Shown: positions 10,994-23,036 of the stretch, in pieces
Layout of the letters: every line of letters starts with the position of its first letter
How positions within the stretch are numbered: the first letter of the stretch is position 1
Assembly: GCA_019426215.1 (NCBI GenBank)
Contig: CM033391.1
Coordinates: forward strand, 21,844,949 to 21,908,948
DNA from: Buddleja alternifolia
Lineage: Eukaryota; Streptophyta; Magnoliopsida; Lamiales; Scrophulariaceae
Reading direction: 5' to 3'
Length of the DNA stretch: 64,000 bases
Translations under genes and position numbers: made by a program
The notes under the pieces: model-generated
The model's input: only the letters and a program-made list of their open reading frames with translations
What the model was told of the DNA's origin: nothing
Database searches by the model: none

Positions 10994-13900
10994 ATGGCTG
11001 CTTCCTCCTCATCGGGTACCAAACGCCAACGTGAAGTGGCTTCAGCCGGCCCTGGAACTTCCTCCACACCCCCTGTAAGTGAACTAGCTTCGAAGTATTT
11101 TATATTTTTAGCAAAATTTATAAATGTAGTTTTTTGGGTTGTGTGTGATGTATTATTGACTGTGTTTTAGGTTTTATGGTTGGTAATTGTTGATTTTTGT
11201 TGGATAACCTGATTTTTTTGTATGGTATAAAAGTTTAGTCGTTAAATTTGACAAATGTTTTTGTTGAAGCGTGTTGTTTCAGGGCAATTAGGAAGTATAT
11301 CTTGATATAGGGTTATATCAGTTTGTGTTTATAAGTAATTTAATTGAATTTTGTCTTAGGTTTCCGACCCAAACGACATCCCTCGGCCCATTTTTACATT
11401 GAGTCCCGATAAATTTAACTTGAAGTGTAAAGTTGGCAGCAAATGCAAATTGAAAGAGGATCTTAAGTATATTGAAGAGTGTTTAAGTGACCATCCTGAT
11501 GGTATAATGTGGTTTCAAAACTCTCAATTTGCCCCATTATTCGACGTTGCTTCGGACATGGACATGGTGTTAACTCCTCTGTGGATGCTTCTAACACGAA
11601 TAGTGGATTCTCCAGACCATTCTGAAATTTGGTTTGTTGTAAATGGCATTCCTATTCGTTACTCTTTGTTGGAGCATGCAATTATGAGCGGGTTGAATTG
11701 CTCCCGGTATCCTGCAGCTTCAAAGGTTGTGGAGGATGATAATTTTAGTCGTAGATACCTTAGCCCTAAAGCCACCGTTAAAATTCTTAGGGAACAACTT
11801 AAGAAGCGTGTGATTTGTGGAGAAGTAGACCGTTCTAGAACTCGTCGAAAGTCTTCGAAGAAGGCTGCGAAGAAGGTGGCGAGTAGTTCCAGTGACAAAG
11901 CATTAGAGATCCTTCCATCCGACAAGTTAAAGCTTGCGTTATTGTATTTGTTGGTTTCTGTTTTTTTTTATCCCGCCACATGATGATTCACCAATTGATT
12001 CCCGTCTTCTTGCAATTGTTGATGACCTTGAGTTTGCGAAAACTTATCCATGGGGTAGGCTTTCTTATTCTGTTATGATGGACCAATTGAAAACCTTGGA
12101 CTTGAAGAAAAAATTGGTTGCGGCAAATCCACAGTGCAACTTTCGTTGTTTTGTTCTCCCACTTATGGTAAATTTGGTTTTTATCTTTCATTGTTAATTG
12201 TCGACTTACTGTTATGTGAATATTTGATAATATCTTTTTTGTTCCGATGTTAGCTTCTTCCTTTCGAGTGTATACCCGTACTCTCACCAATGATTGGGCG
12301 GTTGAGGGAGAATATGCCCGGACAATTGCCGAGAATGTGCAAGTGGACCACTAAACTTCTTCACAAGAGACAATATCCCACCTTGTCTCAAATTCTTATG
12401 TTGGTTGGAAACACCCAGGTTAGTATTTTCATTGCCAATTTGAAATGTTAAAATCTCAAACCTTATTTGCGTATCAATCTTCGCCTTTTATAATGAATTG
12501 TATTAATTCTATTATATTTATTTGTTTATTTGTTTGATAGGATATTAAAAGCCTACTTCAAGCCACGCCGGAGGAACTGGCAACAGACCACATGCAAAGC
12601 TTTGCTCCTTTTGATCATGCCAACAGCAAGGTCTATGACCCCACCACCAAATTATGGACTGAAATACTCGAGAAAGGAGGTAGAATTGTATTTGATGACA
12701 TTTTCCGAATAGATTTGGAATCTCGACATTCCATTCTTCCAGTGAGTAAAATTGCAACCATAATCGACGATGAAGGTAGAAGACCTGAAAAGGAAAATGT
12801 TGAATGTGAGGCAGGCAAAGTTGCACAGGACAGTGTTCCTGGTGTTTCATCCATTCCCATGAATACCAATGATATGGTTATGAAAGTCCTTCGTGAGTTA
12901 ATAGCAAAGGGTGATTTGTTATCACAAAAGATTGATTTGTTATCACAAAACAGTATTGGTATGAGTGAAAGGTTAGAAAAGGTTGAAAGTGTGTTAAAAG
13001 ACCTTTCAACAAAGGTTGGAGGTGATGAGGATGATGATGATGGGGTTCTTGGTGAGGATGAAGGGGTCGGTGGTGATAAGGATGATTTTGTTGTTGAGGA
13101 TGTGGATGAAGGAATTGGTGGGGATGCAGGTGAAGGATTTGGTGAGGATAAAGTTGATGGTTTAGCCATGGTCCTTTTTAATCATGGTGGAGTGGTTGTA
13201 GGTCCTGATCCCATGGTAGATGTAGTTGTACAAGAAGAATCTGAGTTTTATTTGAAGAGGATGCCAAAGAAATCCAAGTACCAAAAATCTCCATTTACCA
13301 ATCCGGATGCAAGGAAGAAGAAGAAAGTACGTAAGACGTAATATGGCATTATGTGTAATGGTTTTATTAGTTGGTTTGGTTTGATGACTGTGTTTGTTTG
13401 TAGTACTACGGGTACTGTGTTGGTATACAATATTAGTAATGTTATTCAGTATTTTTATTTTTGTTAGTACTAGTACTTGTATTAGTATTAGTATTTGTAA
13501 TATTGTATTTGCTGCACTGTGTTTGTTTATAGTATTATGTGTACTGTATTTGTATACAATATTAGTATTAGTAATTTTATTCAGTATTAGTATTTCTGTT
13601 AGTACTAGTACTTGTATTAGTATTAGTATTTGTTTTTGATAATATTCCACTGTGTGAATTCATCTTTTTTTTCGAACCCCAGGTGGAGTCGGGCCCAAAT
13701 ACTGGTACAGAACCGGTGGAGAATGATTTGGCTGGGGATTTTTTTGTGCCTCTTACTCCAGAAGAAAAAGATGTTGTTTCTGAAGCCTTGACCCGTTCAA
13801 GTTCTGAAAAAGTGTTGGTGACTCACTCTAATATTCAGATTACCGGCGAACAGTTACGGTGTTTTCTGGCAAGAGGTTGGCTCAACTCTGATGTGATTAA

Positions 13901-14447
13901 TGTGTATTTTCACTTGTTGAAAGAAAGAGAGAGGAGGGAGCCAACCAAATTTTTAAAGTGCCACTATTTTAACACTTTCTTTTACACCGCTTTGGTTCGT
14001 AATGGCGTATATGATTTCAAAACTGTCGAGGATTGGACCACCCCGACCAATCTGGGATATCACCTCCTTGATTGTGAAAAATTTTTTGTGCCTATTCACA
14101 AACCCGATCATTGGTGTTTAGCTATTATCAACAAAAAGGAACAAAAGCTCCAATATCTTGATTCTGATGGTGGACAAGATGAAGAAGTTTTGAAATTTCT
14201 TGCTATGTATTTTGTTGATGAGGTGAAGCAGAAGAGTGGAGAAACCATTGATCTGAGTTTGTGGAATCACGAGTACACCAAGAACCTTCCTCGACAGGAA
14301 AATAACTACGACTGTGGAATGTTCATGATCAAGTACGCCGACTTTTGTAGTAGTTCGGCTGACATTGGTCTTTGTTTTGGACAGGCTGACATGTCATATT
14401 TTAGGCAGAGGGTAGTTAAGGAGATTTTGAACTTGAGAGTAGATTGA
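10994..14447 (+). CDS. Ulp1-like (C48) SUMO-protease gene of MULE copy 1
   Basis: Five exons with GT-AG, phase-0 junctions fit: 10994-11074, 11360-12167, 12254-12418, 12541-13326, 13683-14447 (about 865 residues). The N-terminus is short and Ser-rich. Exons 2-3 look like the DUF1985 region that precedes Ulp1 in plant transposons (motif YPWGRLSY). Exon 4 is acidic, rich in Gly/Asp repeats, and ends in a Lys-rich tail. The last exon is the protease domain: counting from its first residue, His143 (in PDHW), Asp160, Gln205 and Cys211 (in YDCGMF) form the expected C48 set. Known members remove SUMO; substrates here are unknown. One problem is shared with copy 2: a 9-T run at 11961-11969 shifts the frame inside exon 2. 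Either it is a real indel, or a 79-nt intron (11954-12032) is removed there, which would restore the frame but delete conserved residues. Carriage inside a MULE suggests a role for the element rather than the host. Confidence 0.75.
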
Positions 14448-15225
14448 TGAACAATGAAATTGCTATTAACTTGTAGATACTTTTAATGTATTGTATCAGA
14501 TTGGCATGCAGTATAACTAGTATTATCCGTATACTGGCCAGATTGGTACCAAGTATAACTAGTATATTCCTTAAAATTTATTGCTTTGTACTATATTTTT
14601 GTTAACTTGTAATTCACATTTAGCATTAGTGTGATAGATTTTTTTGGACGGTATTTAAAAACTTATTGGCCATTAGTGGATAGATTTTTTTGTTTGGTAA
14701 AAAAGTAAGATGAAATTTATTGCATTATTGAAGTGGGTTGTTCTCAATCCCATCCATCCCATCTATTTATTCAATACATGGTAGTATAATAGTTATACTA
14801 GCTATACTAGTGGTCATTCAAAACAGTATAATAAATGTGGGGAAGTTATCACATTGGTTTGGGTGAGAGGAAGTTTGAACGCCTCACACCACACGTTCAC
14901 CCTCCCACCATATTAGTGTATGCTTCAGTTTTTGACAGCTGTTAGAGGAGAGGTTAATTTATTAAACTCCTTCCCCCCACTTCCCCTGCCGTTTTCCCCT
15001 TCCTCTCCTCACTTATGAAATCTGCGTAGCTCTAGAAAAACATTTTCACCATCTCTCTTCTCTGTGCACTCATCCGAAGCTTCACTCTCTCTCACTTTCT
15101 ACCTTTCTTCCTTCCTCACTTATTTTACCCATCATTTTTCACTCATCCGAAGCTTCACTCACTCTCAGTCATCCGAAGCTTCACTCACTATCACTTTCTA
15201 CCTTTATTTATTTAGGAAATCTACC
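14448..15225. other. Ulp1 3' region and F-box 5' region
   Basis: Non-coding spacer. GTATAC/AGTATA words recur at 14510-14570 and 14780-14830, resembling the array further right. Near 15066-15190 a word containing CATCCGAAGCTTCACTC occurs three times, in what should be the promoter or 5' UTR of the F-box gene. (CT)-rich tracts are also present. Confidence 0.5.
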
Positions 15226-16791
15226 ATGGATATTGAAGATAGATTAAGTGTGCTTCCTCCTGATGTGATTTTTCACATTATGGATCAGCTATCAAAACTA
15301 TCAGTGGTGGAGGCATCAAGGTTGGGATTTATATCAAAACATTTCCAACATCTTTGGTACTCAATCCCTAAACTAGAGTTCAATCATGGCGCTTTTTTAC
15401 ATCATAATATGTTTTTGTATAGTGGGTTACATTTTTCAGATTTTGTTAATCGCACGGTTGAACAACATAACAATAGTGTTGTTCATACTTTGATACTTGA
15501 TTTTGGTAGGGGGGAGGGAGGTGGCGACCGTATTAGGGAAGATTGGGTATTATTTGGTGTTGATCACCATGTTCGAAAACTCAAAGTAGTTGGTCGTTTA
15601 TTAAACTCTCTCCCTAGCACCCTATTTTACTCACACACTGTTGTTGATCTTAAACTATCTCTGCCTAAGTATGTTATTATGTGGGAGGATGGAATCTTAT
15701 TGCCAAATTTGAAAAAATTAGTATTGAAGCGTGTAGTAATGATTGACAATAGGTTTGGCCTTAAGAATTCAAAATGGTTTCCCACATTAGAGGAGTTGCA
15801 ACTACTTAGTTGTGATTTTGAAAATATTCATGAATTTTTGGGTAATTTCCCCTGTTTGAAAATAATAAAAATGGCTTTCAACCAAGGCCAGAGCAATATC
15901 AACACTCGGCTATCGATCCCAAATTTAGATTGGTTGGTTATTTTAATGACCCAAAATCAGGCGTGTCGGGGCATATGCAAGTGTCCAGAGCTCGTACCTT
16001 GAAATGGATATTACGTGGTGATGCCATGGACTTTGAAAGCAATTGCACTGATAACCTTTTCCATCGAGAGGTTGTTAAAATGGTTAAAGAATTATTCCTC
16101 ACCGATGACGCTCATGTGTCGATGGTTTTCGGACAGGTATACCTCTCATTGGTTTTGATATCTGTGTGCATTAAATCTATGAAATTGTTGTTGATTTTAC
16201 GTTTTTGGTACTTTGGTAGGTTTTGGCCAGCGTGGCTGGTCTACATCGTCATGTGTCGTCTTGTTATTTTGTCGACATGTTCAGCTTAAATATGACATGT
16301 TTGAACAAGATCGATCATCTCGCAATGACACTGGTGATGATTAGTAGATGTCCGAACTTGGAAACATTTTCAATTAATTTGGTGGTAATATTCTACATTT
16401 TATGATTTGTTGATTATAACATGGTTAATTAACACTTTGATATCGGATATTCCGTCAATAAAATGGTTTCTGTTTTTTACCTGTTTTGTAGCCGAGTGAC
16501 ATGTTGGTAAACAATCCCACAACGGTTGGTCAATATGTAGAAGAGTGGAATTTGGGTGAGTTGGGATTGGACAATTTGGACGTGGTGAGCGTAACAAATT
16601 TCACGGGCACTGAATCCGAGATGAGCTACGTTATGCACGTGTTATTGCACGCATCTCAGTTGCAGAGGGTAAATATTGTGTGCAACGACGTTTTTGCTGC
16701 TGACCGACATATATGTCAGCAAAAAATTAGGACGATAAGGTTGTTTCCAAGATTATCGGAAAATGTACGGCTTCGTTTCTCGTTTATGTAA
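15226..16791 (+). pseudogene. F-box (FBD/LRR-type) gene of MULE copy 1, one frameshift
   Basis: Start chosen at 15226 (MDIEDRLSVLPPDVIFHIMD), where the F-box begins at once (residues about 8-48). A leucine-rich middle part follows, as in the plant F-box/FBD/LRR family, which recruits targets to SCF ubiquitin ligases. Exons 15226-16136, 16220-16384 and 16492-16791 fit GT-AG junctions. Around 15960 this copy reads CAGGCGTG where copy 2 reads CAGGGCGTG. The missing G breaks the frame about 245 residues in, leaving a truncated product ending in CKCPELVP. Downstream sequence in the other frame is intact and matches copy 2. Expression and partner are unknown. A sequencing indel cannot be excluded. 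Confidence 0.75.
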
Positions 16792-16849
16792 TATATATAC
16801 TGAAAATATTGCTATTGTATACCCAATTTGACATTCATTTGATGGTAGA

Positions 16850-19256
16850 ATATTGCTATCCAGTATCCAGAATGGTAGTTATACCGTACGAATATTGAAC
16901 CGGTATAACCCGTATACAAAGCAGAATGATAGATATACCGGTAGAATGGTTATCCAGTATATCAGTATACCGGACAGAGTCATAGGTATACTAGCAGAAT
17001 ATTGATCCGGTATACGATATACTGGGCATTTAGGGTAGCTATACCGACGAATGGTTATCTGGTATACTAGGCAGAATGATAGGTATACCGGACGAATATT
17101 AACCAGTATAACCAGAACAGCGCTAAAACATTTAAATGCTTGAAATAATAATATGTCTATGGATTACATATGCTTCTACAACTAATTACATTATGTCTAC
17201 ATAATGTCCGGTATACTAGGCAGATGGAAAAACAATTGGAAGTGAATCCATCGCCAAATGACATATGATGGTTGAAATAGAACAGAGCTAAAACATTTAA
17301 ATTAATGTTTAGGATATATTTATAGATTACTGCAATAAGAATTTAATTTAATAGGTCCAAAAAGAATAGGTATACCGGACGAATATTGATCCGTATATGC
17401 AGTATACTTGGCAGATTGGAAAAACAATTGAAAATGAATTCATCGCCAATTCACATATGATTGGTTGAAATAGAACAATGCTAAACATTTAATTGGCTTC
17501 AAATAATAATATGTGAATGGATTACACCACAATTGGGGCAGCAATACACATGGTTTAGGGTATCGAGTTTTAGGGTTTAGGGTATCGATCAGTAATGTGA
17601 ACCTAAATTTTGTGATGTTTTAATAAAATATACCGTGTGCAACAATGCATATTTGAATGTGGAACATTGATGTATTTCATATATGCTTCTACAACTAATT
17701 AATGTAATAGTTTCCCATACCTAGTAATAACATGTTTATATGTTGTACTTAGTATACTAGGCAGATTGGAAAAACAATTGGAAGTGAATCCATCGCCAAT
17801 GACATATGATTGGTTGAAATAGAACAGAGCTAAAACATTTAAATTAATGTTTAGGATATATTTATAGATTAAGCTGCAATAAGAATTTAATTTAATAGGT
17901 CAAAAAGAATAGGTATAGCGGACGAATATTGACCCGGTATATGCAGTATACTTTGCAGAATGATAGATATACCGGACGAATGGTTATCCGGTATAGTCAG
18001 TATACTATTTGAAATGATAGGTATACGGGACGAATATTGATCCGGTATATTCAGTATACTAGGCAGATTGGAAAAACAATGGAAGTGAATCCCTCGCCAA
18101 TGACATATGATTGGTTGAAATAGAACAGAGCTAAAACATTAAAATGCTTCAATAAAATATGGGATGTTACACCACAATTGGCTGGCAGCAATACACATGG
18201 TTTAGGGTATCGAGTTTTAGGGTAGGGTATCGATAAGGTAATGTGAACTAAATTTTGTGATGTTTTATAAAATATACCGTGTGCAACAATAATTTGAATT
18301 GGAACAATATGTATTTAATAGCTTCTACGTAATTAATGTTAATAGTTTCCAACCTAAAAATGTTTATATGTTGTATAGTATACTAGGCGATTGAAAACAA
18401 TTGAAGTATCCATGATCACATATGATTGGTTGATATGCAATAAGTATAAATAGTGTTTAGGATATATTTATAGGTTCAGCTGCAATGAATTTAATTTAAT
18501 AGCAAAAAGAATAGGTATACCGGAAAATTGATCCGGTATATGCAGTATACTAGGAAATGATAGATATACCGGACGAATGGTTATCCGGATATTCAGTATA
18601 CTAGGCAGAATGATAGGTGTACCGGACGAATATTGATCCGGTATATGCAGTATACTATGCAGATTGGAAAAACAATTGGAAGTGAATCCATCGCCAATTC
18701 ACATATGATTGGTTGAAATAGGACAGAGCTAAAACATTAAAATTGCTTCAAATAATATAGGGAATGGATTACACCACATTGGCGGCAGCAATACACATGG
18801 TTTAGGGTATCGAGTTTTAGGGTTTAGGGTATCGATCAGAGGTAATGTGAACCTAAATTTTGTGATGTTTTATTAAAATATACGTGTGCAACAATGCATA
18901 TTTGAATGTGGAACAATTGATGTATTTCATATATGCTTCTACGACTAATTAATGTTAATAGTTTCCCATGCCTAGTAATAACATGTTTATGTTGTACTTA
19001 GTATACTAGGCAGATTGGAAAAACAATTGGAAGTGAATCCATCGCCAATTCACATATGATTGGTTGATGCAATAAGAATTTAATTTAATTAGTGTTTAGG
19101 ATATATTTATAGGTTCAGCTGCAATAAGAATTTAATTTAATAGGTCCAAAAGAATAGGTATACCGGACGAATATTGATCCGGTATATGCAGTATACTAGG
19201 CAGAATGATAGATATACCGGACGAATGGTTATCCGGTATATCAGTATACTAGGAAG
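16850..19256 (+). repeat. GTATACCGG higher-order repeat array, copy 1
   Basis: About 2.4 kb built from a short unit of roughly 50 bp (GGTATACCGGACGAATATTG ... CCGGTATA ... AGTATACTAGGCAG) and longer blocks carrying GATTGGAAAAACAATTGG, GTGAATCCATCGCC and a telobox-like block (TTTAGGGTATCGAGTTTTAG). The telobox-like block recurs at about 17552, 18200 and 18800, a period of 600-650 bp. Copy 2 has it once. GTATAC is palindromic, so the array is full of short inverted repeats. The segment 18180-18560 has many single-base deletions relative to its sister units. Confidence 0.85.
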
Positions 19257-19516
19257 AATGGTGAAGGCGGGAAATCCGAAAAAGTTTGAATAAAAACGCG
19301 GGAAAAGAAGAAAAGCAAGTTTCTTATTATTCCCAGCATCTATATTATTCCTATTATTCATTATCCAATATCCAGATCCAACATTCCATTTTCCACAATA
19401 TCCCTCTCTCTCCACTTCCCCTCTCTCTCTCTCTCTCTCTCTTCCCTCTTCACTATTTACTGTCTCTCTCGTCTCTCTCCCTCTCCTATCTCGTCTCGGT
19501 ATCAAATTACTGAATC

Positions 19517-20035
19517 ATGGAGGGATCTTGGTCACCTACTTGTAAGTGCGGGCGAGGCAGAATGATTATTCACCGTGCCGGACCGGATACAAAAAATCCA
19601 GGCCGCTACTTTTATCGATGTCCCGGCTGGAAAAGACATACAGATTGTTATCTTTGGTGCGATGAATACCATGACGAAAATCCTCATATACCACAGCCAA
19701 GTTTTATGGACAATAACGTCCGCCCAACGCAGACAGAGCAAGGTGCTTCGTCTAGTAAGGACAAGGGTTCCGCCACTGCTTGCCCGAGCTTTGATTCAGC
19801 CATTGACCGGTCAACGGAAAAGAATATATGTATGACTGTTAGATTTGGCAAGCCGCTGCAAACTGAATTGAGCCTAACTAGTAGGGGTTTCCCTAATGTG
19901 TTGTTTCATAATCGTTGCCTTGATTCTGCTTGCAATTTTCATATTTGTGGCTGGTCTATCAGTTGGACTGATCATTCATCAGTCCAGTATTTGAGTGTAA
20001 AATCAGTACTGTTCTTTCCTGGATTTTGTATATAG
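19517..20035 (+). pseudogene. GRF zinc-finger gene of MULE copy 1, C-terminus frameshifted
   Basis: Starts MEGSWSPTCKCGRGR. The GRF-type zinc finger spans residues about 8-50, with Cys9, Cys11, Cys35 and Cys44 plus the aromatic GRYFYRCP core. GRF fingers bind single-stranded nucleic acid in other proteins, and small GRF proteins are common plant transposon passengers. Copy 2 continues into a hydrophobic C-terminal segment. Here two bases are missing near 19887 relative to copy 2, so that segment is replaced by an unrelated tail (172 residues total). The upstream 19395-19490 is a long CT-rich tract typical of a plant 5' UTR. It converges with the transposase gene, 437 bp apart. Confidence 0.7.
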
Positions 20036-20472
20036 TTGATTAGTTGTATGTCACCAGTATTTTATATGTATGTATATTGTTCAGATTATTCAGATTCGCC
20101 TGCCTAATTCTGCCACATGCTTCCCCGCATCACCATAACTTGTTGCAAAAAATCTCCAATTTAACAGTTCAACATCAAGACACATGCAAACGAGCATTTA
20201 AAGCACAAAAATGAATAGCCAGAAATTAAGCACACAAAAAAAAAACAAACCTAATTTAAAGCAAGCTTGCTATTTTATTCAGTACAAGCTTATATGATTG
20301 AAAAAACACAACATTATATGATTGAAAAATATAACATTATAGTTCCCACCAGTTGGATTGGAGAAACAATCATTGATTAATCCATCCTGGTTTTACACCA
20401 ACTATTAATCAAATTATTAAAACATAAGGAAATAAAAAATCATACATCTCTATCTCTCCATAGCTCAGTTAT
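20036..20472. other. Convergent 3' spacer between GRF gene and transposase
   Basis: AT-rich spacer between two convergent stop codons. It holds candidate polyadenylation signals on both strands and no gene. The same arrangement occurs at 46270-46738. Confidence 0.6.
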
Positions 20473-23036
20473 TTAGAACTTTCTTGGATCTTTTTGTCTC
20501 TTTGACTTCTTCCGAACCTTCTGTCCACCTGCCTCCATTCTAACAGACTGAGGCACTCCAGGCCTTTTCGTGTAGTCCGGAGGTACCACCCGAATGGCCT
20601 TTACTTCATCAGGTATGATCCAAGTGGATTGATTAGGAACGGGGTATATGGTTCGGGAATACGCCAATGCCCATAATTCCTTCAAGTAGTACTTCGAGCA
20701 TAAAGAGACCAATTCTGCGTCATCACCAGAAAATGCAGCAAGCGCGTGCTCACAAGGGAGATGGTCAATGTCGAAAACTCGGCAACTACATTTTTTCTTC
20801 TGGAGGTCAACAAAGAAAATTTCTTCCTGATCCAAAGCCCCCGTGCGATTGACCATATACTCACCAGCAAACTTATTAAGTTCTTTAGCTATATAGAACT
20901 GGCACTCGCGTTTCCTTGCATGCAATGTGCTTTCCGCTTCTGGAGTTAGGAATTGTGACGATCCACCCTCACAAGATTCGTTGCGGTGCTTATTGAACCA
21001 CCGACATATCAAGTTCACAATCTCATCCATCAAAAGAATCAGCGGAAATGATCGAGCACCAACCAAGGCAGCATTAATGGACTCAACTCCGTTGGAAGTC
21101 AAAATGTTGTATCGTGAACATTCAAAGTAGCACCTGGCCCAACGCTCCTTTATAAGGAGTAGATCTTGCATATACTCGTGAAACTTGATGCATGTACGAG
21201 GTTGCCTTCTTGTTAGGTCATCAAAACATTTTCCGAACTCTTGAACAGTGTATGCTTCAGCACAAGCCGTGAACTTCCCCAACACGCTTTCGCGATGTTC
21301 ATTTTTCTGTTTACCCCTGCCGGTATTAACACGAGTCCTAATATTTTGAGAAATATGATAAGCACAGAATCCATGTGAAGCCTTGGGATACACTATCGGA
21401 ACTGTATTTATGATGCTTCCGTTTCTATCTGAAATGATGACCAAATCTTCAGAATCGGGTATCACCTCGCTAAGCTTGTCCAAGAACCAAGACCAGGATG
21501 CATCGCATTCATTTTTAACTACACCAAAAGCAAGAGGATATTGATGTTTGTTGCCGTCTTGTGCAGTACAAACTAATAATACACCTTTATACTTGGTCTT
21601 TAAATGCGTGCCGTCAATAACGATTACCTTCCTCATGGCCTTAAATCCTTCGATGCATGCTCCCAATGCAAAGAACAAAGACACAAACTTGCCATCCACA
21701 TCTGTACATATGTCAGTAACTGTACCGGGATTCACCTTCTTCAGCATATACAAATAACTCGGAAGAAAAGCATAACTTTCCTCCGGGTCACCCTGATAGT
21801 ACTTCTCGCTAGATGTTTACCCCGCAGGGCTTTGGAGTAAGAAATATGAAGGCCCTGATTTACCATCATTTGAACTATTGTCTTTGGCGACGGTGTATCA
21901 TACTGACATGGGAAGTCTTTAACAACATGTTACAAACCTGCGATGCGCTACTTTTTTCTGCTTTAAACCCCACTGAAGGTGAGCATGTATGGATCTTACT
22001 ATGAATGCGCAAGGAGAAAACATCTAACCCTCCGGTCTTTCCAGCACGCAATCTCCACTTGCATTCCGGATCCCTACACTTAAAAGAGAATATCTTTGTG
22101 TTTGACTTAGATCTTTTAAAATTGAAAGTTGCTTTCAACGAAGCATTCAAAACCACGTCGAGCACCTCATCTTTGCTTCTGAATTCATGTCCAATAGGCA
22201 GATCTATACCATCCTCAAAACTATAGGTCTCAACAACCTCACCAGGAATAGGTTCACTAACCGTAGCTCGAAGAATTGGAATTGAGTCTTCCCTTGAGAA
22301 ACAGAGAGGTGTACTGGAAGCATGTATTGGACTTGAGTCATCCCTTGAGAAATAGAAAGGTGAACTGGAAGCATGTATTGGACTTGAGGGAGCGGCAGGA
22401 GTAGATTGGACATTTTCAACATTTGGAGTCGAAACGGGAGTTGATTCTAATTTTCATTGCTTGGAGGATTTTTTTGATAGGAGTTGGGGAAGAGGCCATA
22501 GATATGGGCGGAGACATCGGCTTATCTAAAACAAAAGCCGGCCTACCTGGGGCAGATGTATAGTCGTCAACCACATTCACATCCACATCCACATAAGAAC
22601 CTGAGTCCTCACTATCAGAATCCACTCCATCTATATCAACACCATTACCATCATCAAACCAATTGTGTTCAACAGGAACCCTCTTCTTAACAAGCTCAAC
22701 ATGGAGAATGCTTCTACACTTGGATACACGACATTGGTCCATAAGATAACATTTTACATCAAAATCGGTCAAAATATATTTAGGGTTTAAACCTTTACAG
22801 GACAAAGGCGTATAACTCAATTTGATTTCAAAGTCATTCCGGTTAAAAGGAGCCTTTTCAAATATGAAATCCTGAAGCTTTGAAAATGTAATCGCGTTAA
22901 GATCATCTCCCTCTTCTCCGATTATTGCATTGTGCATTTCATAATTATTCCTTGAAATCCATTCATATGCTCCTAATTCTCCGTCTTTCTTCTGCCACTC
23001 TCCATCGTATCGGTAGTACAACAAATAGTCTGACAT
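20473..23036 (-). pseudogene. MuDR-type transposase of MULE copy 1, multiple frameshifts
   Basis: Read leftward from the start at 23036 (MSDYLLYYRYDGEWQKKDGE). The first ~200 residues are intact and acidic toward their end, then the frame breaks near 22450. Further breaks relative to copy 2 lie near 21909 (GGGAAG for GGGAAAG) and near 21791 (CACCCTG for CACCCCTG). The 20473-21753 part is open and carries most of the catalytic domain: Asp in VIVIDGTHLK, Asp in VIISDRNGS, Glu in SNGVESINA, then a SWIM finger (CSCRVF ... CEH). These are the DDE and SWIM features of MULE transposases, which cut at TIRs and leave 9-bp TSDs. As read, this copy cannot encode a full enzyme. Upstream, a 5' UTR intron is likely (donor near 23397, acceptor near 23041). 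Confidence 0.85.

Noticed and set aside
12633..13169. Ser/Pro-rich minus-strand protein
   Set aside because: Antisense shadow of the Gly/Asp-rich repeats in Ulp1 exon 4.
13162..13650. Minus-strand frame opposite the Ulp1 gene rich in Ile/Leu/Thr
   Set aside because: It arises from a TAGTATTAGTATT-type low-complexity intron and the antisense of coding DNA.
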